Below are positions 44,786 to 55,444 of a DNA stretch of 64,000 nt, piece by piece. The position numbers were made by a program, and so were the translations under genes. Origin of the DNA: Spiroplasma culicicola AES-1 (GTDB lineage Bacteria; Bacillota_I; Bacilli_A; Mycoplasmatales; Mycoplasmataceae); the NCBI RefSeq assembly GCF_000565175.1, contig NZ_CP006681.1, positions 558,001 through 622,000 on the forward strand, written 5' to 3'. The notes under the pieces are model-generated. The model was not told where the DNA came from, did no database searches, and saw only the letters and a program-made list of their open reading frames with translations. Numbering within the stretch: position 1 is the stretch's first letter; each line of letters begins with the position of its first letter.

Positions 44786-46070
44786 GAATACTGAAGTTGA
44801 AAAACTAGAAAAAGAAATTGATCAATTAGAAGATCAAGCCTTATTGGCACACATTAATGGAGTTAAACCTCCAAAAGTGAAGCAAAAAAATAAAGTTACT
44901 TTAACAGAAGTTAAACCAGGAGTTGGAAATACAACTAACTTGGACAAAACTGGACCAAAACGTTGTGTTGGATGTGGAAAAGATTTACAAATTGATGATG
45001 AAAGACGTCCTGGATATGTTTTAGATATTGAAAAACAAGATTATTGCTTAAGATGTTTTAAAATTAAACACTACAATCGTCTTGTAGAACAAGAAATCAA
45101 TGATCAAGATTTTATTGATATTTTAGATAATATTAATAAAACACAAGAAAAGATTAGATATTATTATGTTGTTGATATTTTTGATTTACCAGGAAGTAGA
45201 CTACCTTGATTAGAACAATTAATTTCAAAAAAAGAAGTTGTTATTTTAATTAATAAAGTCGATTTAATTCCTAAAGCTGTCAATAAAGTAAAAATTATTA
45301 AATATGTTCAAAAATTCTTTGAAGATTCACCAATTAAGGATGCAAAATTTATTTTGACTTCTTCAATGAAACCAGAACACGTGTATGCTTTAGTAAATGA
45401 ATTAAAATCAGTTAATTATGATCAATACATTATTGGAATTTCAAATGCTGGAAAATCAAGTTTAATTAATGCTTGTCTATCAGCAAATCAACAAATTCCT
45501 TCAATTGTTACTTCAAAATATGTAAATACAACATTAGATAAGATCAAAATTAACTTTACAGAAAAAAATTATATTTATGATACACCTGGATTGGTGAAAC
45601 ACAATCACATTGCAATTGCAACTTCACCAACTTATTGAGATTACTTCTTCTTCCAAAAAGAAGTAAAACAAGTAACTTATCAATTATTAAAAGGACAAAC
45701 TATTTTCTATGGAGGTCTTGCTTGATTTTCATTTGAAGATGGCGAAAGAATTGATCTTGCCAAAAATAAAACTTTAAAAACAAGTTTTCATTTCTATGTA
45801 AATAAGCAAATGCCTTTACATAGAACAAAATCTGATAATACAGAAAAATACTTTAGAACTCATAGACATGCATTGTCACCAAGATTAAAAGATAATGATG
45901 CAACTTTTACAACACATACTTTTACTTTTGACAAGGCAGCACCAATGGATATCCATATTTCTGGATTAGGGTGAATTAATTTTAAATCATTTGTTGGAAT
46001 GAAATTATCAGTTACTGTTCCAGAAACTGAATTTGGAATTAAAGTTCAATTATTACCAGCAATGATTTAA
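44772..46070 (+). CDS. yqeH: Circularly permuted GTPase YqeH (ribosome biogenesis)
   Basis: 432 residues. A zinc finger (KRCVGCGKDLQIDDERRPGY ... YCLRCF) comes first, then permuted GTPase motifs: G4 NKVDLIPK, G5-like TSSMKP, G1 ISNAGKSSLIN and G3 DTPGLV. The order G4-G5-G1-G3 is diagnostic. It is needed for 30S assembly in Bacillus. Start ATG 44772 follows GGGAGG. TGA Trp at 45208, 45636 and elsewhere. Confidence 0.93.
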
Positions 46071-46160
46071 AATAAATGATAATTATTGCTTATTTTGTTT
46101 TATAATTATTTATAAAGTACTAGTTAACATCAAAATAGTAAAAATAAGGGAGGAATTTTT

Positions 46161-47126
46161 ATGAATTTAATTTTAGCAATTGAAATTGGTCGCAATTCAT
46201 CAAAAGTTGCTCTAATTAACCAATATGGAAATATCCAAGCAAAATTCTTTGTAGAAAATAATTTTGAAAAAGGTTTATTAGAAAACTTATATCAAAAAAT
46301 CGTTGAAGGTTTAGAAACAGTTGGAATCAACTATGAAGAAGTAGTTGATAAAATTGGAATCTCAACAGCAGGTTATGTTGATCATATGTTGGGAATTGTA
46401 CGTTATTCAGCTGGATTAGACTGAAATAACTATTATTTAAAAGACAAAGCAGAAGAATTATTTAATAAACCAATCTTGGTTTTAAATGATGCTAATGCTG
46501 CTGCATTAGGAGAATTTTGAACTGGAGCTGCAAAACAGTATGACTCAATCGTTTTCTATACATTAGATAATGGAATTGGGGGAGCACTTATTTTAGAAGG
46601 TAAGTTAATGTCTGGTGCACGCGGATTTTCTGGAGAATTTGGACATGGTGGGGGAATCTACCAAACTAAATATGATTGTGTCTGTGGATTAAAAGGATGT
46701 ATTGAACCAATGTCTTCTGGAGTTGGAATTGCACGTTACTTTGCAGATAAATTCAAAGAAAATCCAGGGCATCCTGCAGAAACTTATTTTAAAGATTTAG
46801 AAACTTATAAAACAAAAGATATTATCTCAATTTATGAGGAAAATGGACATCCAGTTGAAATTTTAGATATTTTAACTGAAGCATTAGAACCATTAATTAT
46901 GCATATGGCAACAATGATTAATGGTTTAGATCCAGAAGCAATTATTATTTCTGGGGGACTATCAAACATGGGTCAATTATTAATTGACATTATTACTCAA
47001 AACATCAAAAAATACATCATTGAAAAATTTGCAGAAGATATTACAATTGAAATTGCAGAATTAGGAAATGATGCTGGAATTATTGGTGCTGCATATTATG
47101 CATTAAATGATTGAAAAATCTTCTAG
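46161..47126 (+). CDS. ROK-family sugar kinase (glucokinase-like)
   Basis: 321 residues, starting MNLILAIEIGRNSSK with AGGGAGG upstream. ROK zinc motif CVCGLKGCIEP, the DNGIGGALI phosphate loop, GFSGEFGHGGG, LNDANAAALGEF and a C-terminal ISGGLSNMG. N-terminal ATP loop is EIGRNSSK rather than DIGGTxxK. It most likely phosphorylates glucose or another hexose; the substrate is not certain. The stop codon is at 47124-47126 after a TGA Trp, so it is longer than under the standard code. Confidence 0.88.
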
Positions 47127-47143
47127 ATTTTTCAATTTTTTTT
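47111..47143 (+). terminator. Terminator overlapping ROK kinase stop
   Basis: TTGAAAAATC pairs with GATTTTTCAA, loop TTCTA, then T's. It includes the last codons of the kinase. Confidence 0.85.
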
Positions 47144-47169
47144 ATAGAATTATAATAGAGGAATAGATA

Positions 47170-47388
47170 ATGGAAAAGTTACTTAAAAGAATTAATGAAT
47201 TAGCAGCAATTCAAAAAACACGCTCATTGAGTGAAGAAGAAAAAACAGAACAAATTCATTTAAGAGAAAAATATTTAGAAAACTTTAGAGCAGGTTTTAA
47301 AGATCAATTAAAATCTTTAAAAGTTGTTGATCAAAAGGGTAATGATATTACTCCTCAAAAATTAAAAGAATTAAAAGATAAAAAATAA
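47170..47388 (+). CDS. DUF896 (YnzC-like) small protein
   Basis: 72 residues. KRINELAAIQKTRSLSEEEK, then Q-HLREKYLENFRAGFKDQL and DQKGNDITPQKLKELK, match the DUF896 pattern (INELA-K----LT-EE--EQ--LR--Y). Two-helix hairpin with a conserved D-GNDVTP-KL. Function unknown; in Bacillus the family is linked to the SOS-response cell-division region. GAGG upstream of the ATG. Confidence 0.85.
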   Translation: MEKLLKRINELAAIQKTRSLSEEEKTEQIHLREKYLENFRAGFKDQLKSLKVVDQKGNDITPQKLKELKDKK

Positions 47389-47417
47389 TGGTTTTTTAAA
47401 TTAAACCATTATTTTTT
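47382..47417 (+). terminator. Terminator
   Basis: AAAATAATGGTTT pairs with AAACCATTATTTT, then T's. A partial repeat (AAATAATGGTTTAATT) follows about 20 nt on, possibly a remnant. Confidence 0.85.
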
Positions 47418-47495
47418 ATTTCTAATTGTTAAATAATGGTTTAATTTATGGACTTTAACATATATAATCAAAATTGAAAGGTTAGGTTAATTTAG

Positions 47496-49460
47496 ATGAA
47501 CAAGAATAACACAAATTTAAATGCTTTAAGAATATTGGGAATTGAAGCAATTAATAAAGCAAACTCAGGACATCCAGGAATTGTTCTTGGAGCTGCTCCT
47601 ATAGTTTATACATTATTTACAAAAGTAATGAATATCAATCCAAATAATCCAGAATGATTTAATAGAGATCGTTTTGTATTAAGCGCAGGTCATGGAAGTG
47701 GATTATTATATTCAGCATTACATTTATCAGGATTTAATTTACCATTAGATGAAGTTAAAAAATTTAGACAATTAAATTCTTTAACTCCAGGACACCCAGA
47801 ATACAAACATACAGAAGGAATTGATTCAACAACTGGACCACTAGGTCAAGGATTTGCAATGGCTGTTGGTATGGCCCTTGCAGAAAGTCATTTAGCTGGA
47901 AAATACAACACAAAGGGACAAAAAATCGTTGATCATTATACATATGTTTTATGTGGTGATGGAGATTTACAAGAAGGAGTTTGCCAAGAGGCAATTAGTT
48001 TTGCAGGAAGATATAAATTAAACAAATTGATTGTTTTCCATGATTCAAATGATATTCAACTTGATGCAAGAGTTGAAGTTGCTCAATCTGAAGATATGCA
48101 AGCTAGATTTAAGGCTGCTAATTGAAATGTTTTAAAAATTGAAAATGGTGAAGATTTAGAAGCAATTGAAAAAGCAATTGCTAATGCTAAAAAATCAGAT
48201 AAACCAACTTATATTGAAGTAAAAACTGTAATTGGACTTGGAGCAACTAACCAAGGGACTCAAAAAGTGCATGGAGCACCTTTAGGAAATGATATTGAAA
48301 CAGTTAAAAAATACTTTAATTGAACTCAACCAGAATTTGAAGTTTCAAGTGAAGTTTATGATTTTTGAAAAACAAATGTAGCAACTCGTGGACAAGCTGA
48401 AAATGAAAAATGAGATCAATTATTTACACAATATGCAAAAGAAAATCCTCAATTAGCAACTCAATTGCAAAATGCAATTGTTGCTAAATTTGAAATTGAT
48501 CAAACTCAATTAGAAGCTTTAAACAAAAAAGAAGAACAAGCAACTCGTGTATCTTCAGGAACAGTTTTAAATTACTTAAGTGAAAATATTCCTTCATTAA
48601 TTGGGGGAAGTGCTGACTTAACTGAATCTACTAAAGCAAAAGGTGCTGATGGCAATTATGATTTTAATGCTTTAACTGGAAGAAATATTATGTATGGAGT
48701 ACGTGAATTTGCAATGGGAGCCATTAATAATGGAATTGCTTTACATAAAGGATTATTACCATTTGCTTCAGGATTCTTTGTATTCTCAGATTATTTAAAA
48801 CCAGCAATTAGATTAAGTGCTTTAATGAAAATCCAAGCTTTATATATCTTTACACATGACTCAATTGCTGTTGGAGAAGATGGACCAACTCATCAACCAA
48901 TTGAACAATTGGCAATGTTAAGAAGTATGCCAAATATTAATGTTTTTAGACCATGTGATATGGCTGAAACTCAAGCAAGTTATTTAGCTGCAATTAATGA
49001 CACTACAAAACCAAGTGTTATTATTGCAACTCGTCAAAACCTAAAAGAACTAGAGCACAATAATGTCTTTGAAGATGTTAAAAAGGGTGCATATTTAATT
49101 ACAAAAACAGATAATGCAAATATTACTTTAATTGCAAGTGGTAGTGAAGTATCATTAGCAATGGATGTAAAAAATATTTTAGAAACAAAAGGACATAAAG
49201 TAAATGTTGTTTCAATGGTAAATATGAATGAATTTAATAAACAGGATCGTTCATATGTTGATTCAATTATTGACAAAAACACAACCAGATTTTCAATTGA
49301 ATTGGGATCAACTTTTGGTTGACATAAATTCTTAGGAGATAATGGAAAAGCATTTGGAATCGATACATTTGGCTATTCTGCACCATTTAATGATGTAATT
49401 AACCATATTGGATTTACAGCTGATAAGATTTCTAATGAAATTTTAGATATAATAAAATAG
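47496..49460 (+). CDS. tkt: Transketolase
   Basis: 654 residues. Thiamine-diphosphate enzyme features: [76 protein letters not shown], and a C-terminal half with [21 protein letters not shown] and [28 protein letters not shown]. Full family length. It joins the non-oxidative pentose phosphate path, using ribose from scavenged nucleosides. TATAAT at 47463-47468. Confidence 0.96.
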
Positions 49461-49484
49461 TTAAACAAGAAGGAGAATCTATCA

Positions 49485-49700
49485 ATGGAATGATGAGGAG
49501 TATTGTTAATAGGTATAGCTTGTGCTGTTGTTGGGGGAATCTTAGGATTTATAATTACAAGAAAAGTAATTCAAAAGCAATTAAAAGATAATCCACCAAT
49601 TAATGAAAACCAAATTCGTGCAATGTACAGAAGTATGGGAAGAAAACCTTCAGAAGCTGATATTAAAAAAACAATGAATGCTGTAAAAAGAGGAAAATAA
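49485..49700 (+). CDS. yneF: UPF0154 (YneF) small membrane protein
   Basis: 71 residues. A single N-terminal membrane helix (residues about 5-25, GVLLIGIACAVVGGILGFII), then TRKVIQKQLKDNPPINENQIRAMYRSMGRKPSEADI. The ENQIRAMYRSMGRKPSE part is the family signature. Two TGA Trp codons right after the start. It follows tkt after 24 nt with AAGGAGA and is probably co-transcribed, as in Bacillus. Confidence 0.92.
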
Positions 49701-49744
49701 TTATTTTTCTCTTTTTTTTCATTTTTTTATCAATTTTACTTTAC

Positions 49745-49891
49745 TTTTTTTTTTTTTTTTACAATTAGATAGGCATATATTAATTTATAAAGGTAATAAT
49801 TTATCATTTAAATTTATTTGCTACAAATTTAATAAATCAAGAATTTTTTTAAAATAAAAATTTATTGCAATTTGCAAAAAAAAAAAAAAAA
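49745..49891 (+). repeat. Intergenic region with T16 and A16 homopolymers
   Basis: The 259-nt gap between the YneF-like gene and the MBL hydrolase holds T16 (49745-49760) directly before an ACAAT (TACAAT, 49760-49765) -10-like box, and A16 (49876-49891) just before a promoter-like TTTACT-N16-TATAAT (49894-49921). The two runs are complementary and could pair. No ORF in this gap. These may be remnants of a switchable promoter or contingency sites. Confidence 0.55.
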
Positions 49892-49893
49892 TG

Positions 49894-49921
49894 TTTACTT
49901 TTAAAATGAAATATATATAAT
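49894..49921 (+). promoter_or_regulatory. Promoter of MBL hydrolase
   Basis: TTTACT (49894-49899), 16-nt gap, TATAAT (49916-49921). The A16 run touches it on the 5' side and could act like an UP element of variable length. Confidence 0.55.
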
Positions 49922-49959
49922 TAAAAAGGTTTGATTAAATTACTAGAAAGGTGAACACA

Positions 49960-50646
49960 TTGATACAAGTATTTAGTGACAAGGAATTCAAAGACACTAA
50001 TGCCTATCTAATCTATAATGATGATAAAAAAGCGATTCTTATAGATACAGCGAACAAGAGTTATAAGGAAATAATTGATTTTGTGAAACGAAATGACATT
50101 ATCATCACAGATATTTTCATTACACATGGACACTTCCCACATTTTTATGGGATTAATGAAATCTGCGATGAGCTAAATAATCCAAACGTTTATATTGGTC
50201 AAGATGATATGATGTTATTATTTGATCCAGTGAAAAATTTAAGTTCACTATATGATGCGTTAGGAAAGCAATGAGCTGCTAAACCCATTAAAAACTTAAA
50301 TGTGGTTAGCAACAATATTGAAAGAGTTATCAATGATTACAAGGTCAAGGTTTTAAAAACTCCTGGACACACAAAAGGGACATTAACTTTAGAATTTCCA
50401 GAAATAAAATGTTTATTTAACGGAGACACTTTATTTCTAAATCGTGATGTTGTAGGGGTTTCAACTGCAAGTGACAATGAAGTTGAAATTCTTAATAACA
50501 TAAAGCATATTTTTGAATCATATCCAAAAGGATATTCATTATTTCCAGGTCACTATGACTTTGGATTTACAATTCGAGATATGTTAGAAAAGAATAACAT
50601 TATTAAAAAAAGATATCTAAAAATTATTTACAAAAATGATTTATAA
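49960..50646 (+). CDS. MBL-fold hydrolase with variant metal motif
   Basis: 228 residues starting with TTG at 49960, chosen because AGAAAGGTG lies 6 nt upstream; the GTG at 49951 overlaps that site. Glyoxalase-II-like fold: IFITHGHFPHFYGI, KVLKTPGHTKGTL, LFNGDTLF and LFPGHYDFGFT. In the first motif the usual Asp (HxHxDH) is Pro, so one metal-2 ligand is missing. Function unknown; GloB-like or a one-metal enzyme. TGA Trp at 50273. Confidence 0.82.
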
Positions 50647-50678
50647 AAAAATCGCATTCAATTGAATGCGATTTTTTT
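50645..50678. terminator. Bidirectional terminator (34-nt palindrome)
   Basis: A7-TCGCATTCAA followed directly by TTGAATGCGA-T7, between convergent genes. Confidence 0.9.
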
Positions 50679-50679
50679 A

Positions 50680-51459
50680 TTATTTGTTTTCATCTTTTTT
50701 TGCTGTTTTGTTTTCTGATTTCTTTTTTGTTCCAAAGAAAGCAGGTTCTGTTCCAGTTAAAATACGTTTAACATTCTCTCTATGTCTTGCAATTAATAAA
50801 AACATTGCTAAAGTAACTACAATATTAATAGTTAAGAAACTTTCATAGAATGAATTTCCATTTCAAGCATGGAATGAATTGAATCATACAAATGTTTTAC
50901 CTTGATCATAAATTGGAGTAAAAAATGCTGTTCCATCAATTATAAATTGACTTCCCCCTGAAATTTGGGGAATTCACATCAATATTCCAGCTAATAAAGC
51001 TGCAAAAATTGAAGCAACACTAACTCTTTTAAAAATCATTAATAAAATTAATCATGTTCCTAAGAAAACTAAGAAAATAATTCAATTTACAATTGCCATT
51101 AATCCTAAGAAACAGCTAACTGCTTTCCCACCCTTGAATTTATAGTAAACTGGATAACAGTGACCTAGAAGTGTAAAGAACGCTGGAATGATATAACTTG
51201 TTTTATCAAATAAATCATTTGGAATCATTGCAAACCCAATTGCAATAAATGCTGTAATAAAGATTTTTAATGAGTCTAATAACATAATTAGAATTCCTCA
51301 TTGTTTTCCCAATACACGACTTGCATTGGTTGCTCCTGCATTTTTACTTCCAAGTGTTCTTACATCTTGTTTGGTCTTTAACTTAACAACAGTAATAGAA
51401 AATGAAAAACTTCCCAATAAATACCCTATTACTGATGCTAGAATTGTACCTACGTACAT
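50680..51459 (-). CDS. plsY: Glycerol-3-phosphate acyltransferase PlsY
   Basis: 259 residues on the minus strand. N-terminal membrane helix SVIGYLLGSFSFSI, then DVRTLGSKNAGATNASRVLG, the acyltransferase glycerol-3-phosphate loop. KFKGGKAVSCFLG is the second conserved loop. Five to six membrane segments. It makes lysophosphatidate from acyl-phosphate. TGA Trp codons. The C-terminal about 25 residues are a charged extension (FFGTKKKSENKTAKKDENK). Confidence 0.92.
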
Positions 51460-51585
51460 TTTTCTCACACCTTTCATAATAAAACCATTTATAATAATAC
51501 TACAAAAAGATAAACATATGCAATAAAAATAAGGTAAAATAAAAATATTAAAGACTAAAAAAAGATAGTAAATAAGGGGCTATTT

Positions 51586-52269
51586 ATGGAATTATATACA
51601 AAAATAAATATTAATAAAATAATTTTTGATCTGTATAAGAAGGATAGTTTAGCATTAATTGCTTCACCAGATTTTCAAATAAGTGATACTACAAAACAAG
51701 AGTTAATCACAATGGCAAGTACTGAAAGTCTAAAAACATTATTTGAAGGGTTGAATAATATCTTTGAAAAGAACTTAGGTGACGATCAATTTGATTTAAG
51801 TTTAATGTTAACTTTATTTTTACAACGTTATAATTATTTTTATCACACAGAATTGGAATGAAAAAAATATTGTAAAAATGTTAAAGAAGTTGATTTTAAA
51901 GATCCTGGAACATTCTTTTTAGATTACATTGCCTTCTTTTTTGAAGGACAAATTGAAAAATATAATTCAAATTACTATAATATTTTGCATGATTTTCATG
52001 TTGAAGAATGAAACCCTAAATTTTTTAGTGATTTAAAAAATTTACTTGATAATGTTGAACAAACAAAAGATTTTCAAAGAAAATTAATGGCAACAGAAGA
52101 GTTAGTAAAATTCTTACAAGATACTAAAAATATTTATGCTTCACTTGAAGCAGTGGGGGTTGAACAAGAAAAGAAAGAATTTTTAGCTCATTCTAATGAA
52201 ATAAAGATTGTTTATCAATCAATGAATCACTTAATAAATGAAATATTAATTAAAGTTTTAAAATTCTAA
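51586..52269 (+). CDS. Unknown helical protein
   Basis: 227 residues. AGGGG before ATG. No signal; hydrophilic, Tyr/Phe/Glu-rich, with a coiled-coil-like end (EELVKFLQDTKNIYASLEA). TGA Trp at 51859 and 52009. No family recognised. The first gene of a small run with the next membrane protein and a MarR regulator. Confidence 0.72.
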
Positions 52270-52291
52270 TTAAAGAAAGAAGTGTATAAAA

Positions 52292-52579
52292 ATGTTTGAA
52301 AAATATAATACAATGAATCAAGAACAATTAAAAGATTCATTAAAAGAGTTAGAAATAAAATATAGTCATTTAAAAAAACGTGAAAAAAGTATTGAAAAAC
52401 AATTAAGAAAAAATCTTTATTGATGATTTATTTTACCTTTATTTGGTTTTTTTATTTTTAATTCAATTGTCATCAAAAGAAAGGAAAATACTCCTTTGGG
52501 AGATGAACTTTTTAGTGTAAAATCTAATATGGGTTTTATAGAGCTTGAACTTAAGTTCATAAAATCAAAGATTATCTAG
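52292..52579 (+). CDS. Small membrane protein with N-terminal coiled coil
   Basis: 95 residues. Residues about 5-45 are helical and charged (LKDSLKELEIKYSHLKKREKSIEKQ is the core). A membrane helix follows near residue 48-65 (WWFILPLFGFFIFNS; two TGA Trp), then a short tail. Preceded by AAGAAGTG. It lies 22 nt after the 51586 gene. Function unknown. Confidence 0.7.
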
Positions 52580-52580
52580 C

Positions 52581-52600
52581 ATTAGGAAGGAAAACCTAAT
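52581..52600 (+). promoter_or_regulatory. Inverted repeat before MarR gene, possible operator
   Basis: ATTAGG (52581-52586) and CCTAAT (52595-52600) with 8-nt spacer, ending 8 nt before the ATG at 52609. It contains AGGAAGG, the likely ribosome site. A MarR protein could bind here; an RNA hairpin is an alternative. Confidence 0.45.
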
Positions 52601-52608
52601 AGAAGTGT

Positions 52609-53052
52609 ATGGAGAGATATATAAAAAATTTTAATATACCTTCTTCTTTTATGTTCTTTGCAATAGGCAGAATTACTTTAGAACATGCAAGAAAGAAAAC
52701 AAATTTTCTCCATCTAAATGAAGAAGCTTTAATTATGCTAATGTTTGCAAATCGCATTCCAGGGATTAATCAAAGTGCATTAAATACATATTTTCACACT
52801 GATAAATCAACTGTTGCAAGAACTTTACAAAAATTAGAAAATAAAAAGTTAATTTATCGAAAAAGAGATGAAGAAAATTTACGAAGTTATAAAATTTATT
52901 TAACTCCAGAAGGTAATGAACAATTAAAAATAATAGAAGATGTTATTTTAGAATTTGAAAATAAGGTAGCTAGTTATACTAAAAATTATGATCAAAGCAA
53001 AAATGATATAGCAAGCATTTTTGTAACAGCATTATTTTCATGAGAAAAATAA
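52609..53052 (+). CDS. MarR-family transcriptional regulator
   Basis: 147 residues. Winged helix-turn-helix: NEEALIMLMFANRIPGINQSAL, FHTDKSTVARTLQKLENKKLIYRKRDEENLRSYKIYLT (recognition helix and wing), with N- and C-terminal dimer helices (GNEQLKIIEDVILEFENKV). True end is at 53050-53052 after a TGA Trp. Such proteins usually regulate a neighbour in response to small molecules or oxidants. Confidence 0.88.
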
Positions 53053-53065
53053 TTTTATAATAGAT

Positions 53066-53090
53066 AAATCCTATAAAATAGGATTTTTTT
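53066..53090 (+). terminator. Terminator
   Basis: AAATCCTA pairs with TAGGATTT, loop TAAAA, then T's. Confidence 0.8.
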
Positions 53091-53106
53091 ATTTAGAAAA
53101 ATATTG

Positions 53107-53200
53107 TATAATCCTTTATTTAAGGGGTTATATAATAGAGGTTGACCATTTTATAGGTCAAAAATATGATATAATTTATTTATATTTATTTAAGGGGAAA
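53107..53200 (+). repeat. Duplicated promoter-leader segment with inverted repeat
   Basis: Three TATAAT boxes (53107-53112, 53131-53136, 53170-53175) and two copies of TTTATTTAAGGGG (53115-53127, 53185-53197), 70 nt apart. TTGACC (53142-53147) and GGTCAA (53156-53161) form an inverted repeat in the centre. The last box is an extended -10 (TGATATAAT). This looks like a partial tandem duplication of the promoter region of the 53206 gene. Confidence 0.5.
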
Positions 53201-53205
53201 ATTAG

Positions 53206-53529
53206 ATGAGTGATAAAAAAGTCTTTGAAATGGATGAAAATCTAAAATTAAGAACTGATTTAATTTATTTTCATCAAACAATTCGTGAATGTATTCACAA
53301 AGAAATTGCTTTAGATAGTCGTGATGAACATTACAAATGTACCAATATGGGATGTTGAATGCAATTTTGATTTAGAACAGAAGAGGAATATCACGTTTTT
53401 GATCATCGTGTTATTAAAGAATTTGACTTTGTTAAGTCAGAAAAAGAATACAAAAAGAAAATTAAAAGTCTAAAGTTGAAAGCTAAAAAAGAAAAAGAAA
53501 TGTTAGAAAAATCAAAAAACTTATATTAA
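53206..53529 (+). CDS. Unknown small Cys/His protein
   Basis: 107 residues; AAGGGG before ATG. Potential metal ligands Cys and His lie in TIRECIHKE, then KCTNMGCWMQFWF (two TGA Trp codons) and EYHVFDHRV. The C-terminal third is a Lys/Glu-rich helix. No recognised family. The promoter region is unusual (see repeat 53107-53200). Confidence 0.7.
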
Positions 53530-53540
53530 ATAATAATTTA

Positions 53541-53569
53541 AAAAATACTCTAATTAGAGTATTTTTTTT
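53541..53569 (+). terminator. Terminator
   Basis: AAAAATACTCTAA followed directly by TTAGAGTATTTTT, then T's. Confidence 0.85.
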
Positions 53570-53611
53570 CTTTTTTAAAAGTTATACAATAACAAGTAAG
53601 GAGAAAAAAAT

Positions 53612-54499
53612 ATGACAAGCATTTTTACATATAATAATCTATCAATGATCATGTTACATCTTCAAGAAAGCGTTGCTTTAATTTGTGACTTTGAAAATTG
53701 ATGTGAATTTGAAAATCAACAAATTGAAAAACTTAAATTAATTGCAAAAGAAAATAATTTAAGTACTACTTTACTTGTACCAATTGCTGGAGATACTAAT
53801 CCAGGTTTGTGAAATCAAAATAATATTGGTACAAAAGCAAAGGAATTTAAAATTGATCAAGTAATCTTTTATGTAATTCATCCAATGATGAAATTATTAG
53901 ATGAACAATCTTTATATCAAAATTTACATGGATTTTTAAATCTTAAGAAAATTCTTAAACCAAAGCATTATACTTCAAGAATTGCTCAAGCTTTTAACTC
54001 ACAATTCTTTGAAAAAATGTGAAAAGAAGACTTTATTTTAGGTGATAATTTTCTTGAGAAAAAAACAGATCCAATCTTAATTGGAATGCTTTATGCAAAT
54101 CAATTTGAACAATTTTATAAAGCTACTGGGTTAAAATATCAATTTTCTGCAAGAGTGGTTGAAGGAAAAAAACTAGGACGTCAATTGGGATATCCCACAA
54201 TTAATCTATTAACTCCAGATTTAATTCCAGTAAATAAAGGTGTTTATGCTTGTGATGTTTATATTGAGCATCTAGATCAACATTTTCTAGGTGCTGGGTG
54301 TTATTGAAAAAACGAATTGGATCAAGATGTATTTGAAATATTTTTACTAGATTTTGATAAAGAAATTTATGGTTGAAAGGTTGATGTAACAATTATTGAA
54401 AAAATTCGTGACTCAATTCCAGTTACATCAATTCAACATTTAAAAGAACTTTTAGCGGGTGACGTTTTGAAAGTAAAAGATGTTAAATCTTGATTTTAG
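53612..54499 (+). CDS. ribF: RibF-like protein with intact riboflavin kinase part and degenerate FMN adenylyltransferase part
   Basis: 295 residues. The C-terminal half has GRQLGYPTINL, KGVYACDVYI and a LLDFDKEIYGWKVDV strand with preceding Glu, as in riboflavin kinases. The N-terminal half, where RibF has the adenylyltransferase GxFDGxHxGH motif, instead reads SVALICDFENWCEFENQQIEK with no HxGH. So FMN synthesis is plausible and FAD synthesis by this protein is doubtful. TGA Trp codons. It lies 15 nt before nfo. Confidence 0.75.
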
Positions 54500-54514
54500 A
54501 AAGAAGAAATTATA

Positions 54515-55420
54515 ATGAAACAAAATTTTTATTTAGGTAGTCATGTTGGTATGAATGCTAAAGGTCAATATTTATTAGGAAGTGCCCAAGAAGCTATTAA
54601 TAACGGGGCCAATACTTTAATGTTTTTTACAGGGGCACCTCAAAATACAATTAGAACTGCAACTGAAAAACTAAATATTGAAGCTTTTCAACAATTATTG
54701 GTTGAAAATGAAATTGATATTACCAAAGTAATTTGTCATGGACCATACACTATTAACTTAGCAAATACTATTAAACCTGATACTTTTGAATTAGGTGTTA
54801 GATTATTAAAAGAAGAATTAATCCGTCTTGAAGCTATTGGAGTACACACTGTAGTTTTACATCCAGGAGCAGCCGTTGGAGCAGAAAGAAGTAAAGCTTT
54901 AGAAAGTGTTGCAAATGGGTTAAACCAAGTTTATAGTCAATTGCCAAACACTCCAGTAAAAGTTGCTCTTGAAACAATGAGCGGCAAGGGGACTGAAGTT
55001 TGTATTACTTTTGAAGAAATTAAATATGTTTTAGACCGTGTTGAAAGAACAGACATGGTTGGAGTTTGTTTTGATACTTGTCATATGCATGATGCAGGAT
55101 ATGATGTAAAAAATAATTTTGATAAAGTAGTTGAAGAATTTGACCAAATTGTAGGGCTAGATAAATTACTTGCAATTCATTTGAATGATTCTAAAAATCC
55201 TATCAATGCTCATAAAGATCGTCATCAAAATATTGGCTATGGTCACATTGGTTTTACAGCACTTGCAAGTGTTGTTCACAATCCTTTATTTAAAGAAATT
55301 CCAATTGTTTTAGAAACACCTTGAATTGATGATAAAACTAGTCCTTATAAAGCAGAAATTGAAATGTTAAAAGCAAATCAATTTAAAAATAACTTTGGTT
55401 ATGAAATCATTGAAAAATAA
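54515..55420 (+). CDS. nfo: Endonuclease IV (AP endonuclease)
   Basis: 301 residues. NFYLGSHVGMNAKGQYLLGSAQEAINNGANTLMFF, VICHGPYTINLANT, VVLHPGAAVGAER, ALETMSGKGTEV, GVCFDTCHMHDAGYD, LLAIHLNDSKNPINAHKDRHQNIGYGHIG and IVLETP supply the His/Glu/Asp trinuclear zinc ligands. It cuts the backbone at abasic sites; with Tag it forms a base-excision path. The T16 tract with hairpin follows as terminator or promoter. Confidence 0.95.
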
Positions 55421-55444
55421 TTTTAAATAAAATCAAAAAAACGA

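Noticed and set aside
53612-54060. HxGH adenylyltransferase motif of RibF
   Set aside because: Read in all frames; not present. The N-terminal half is divergent.
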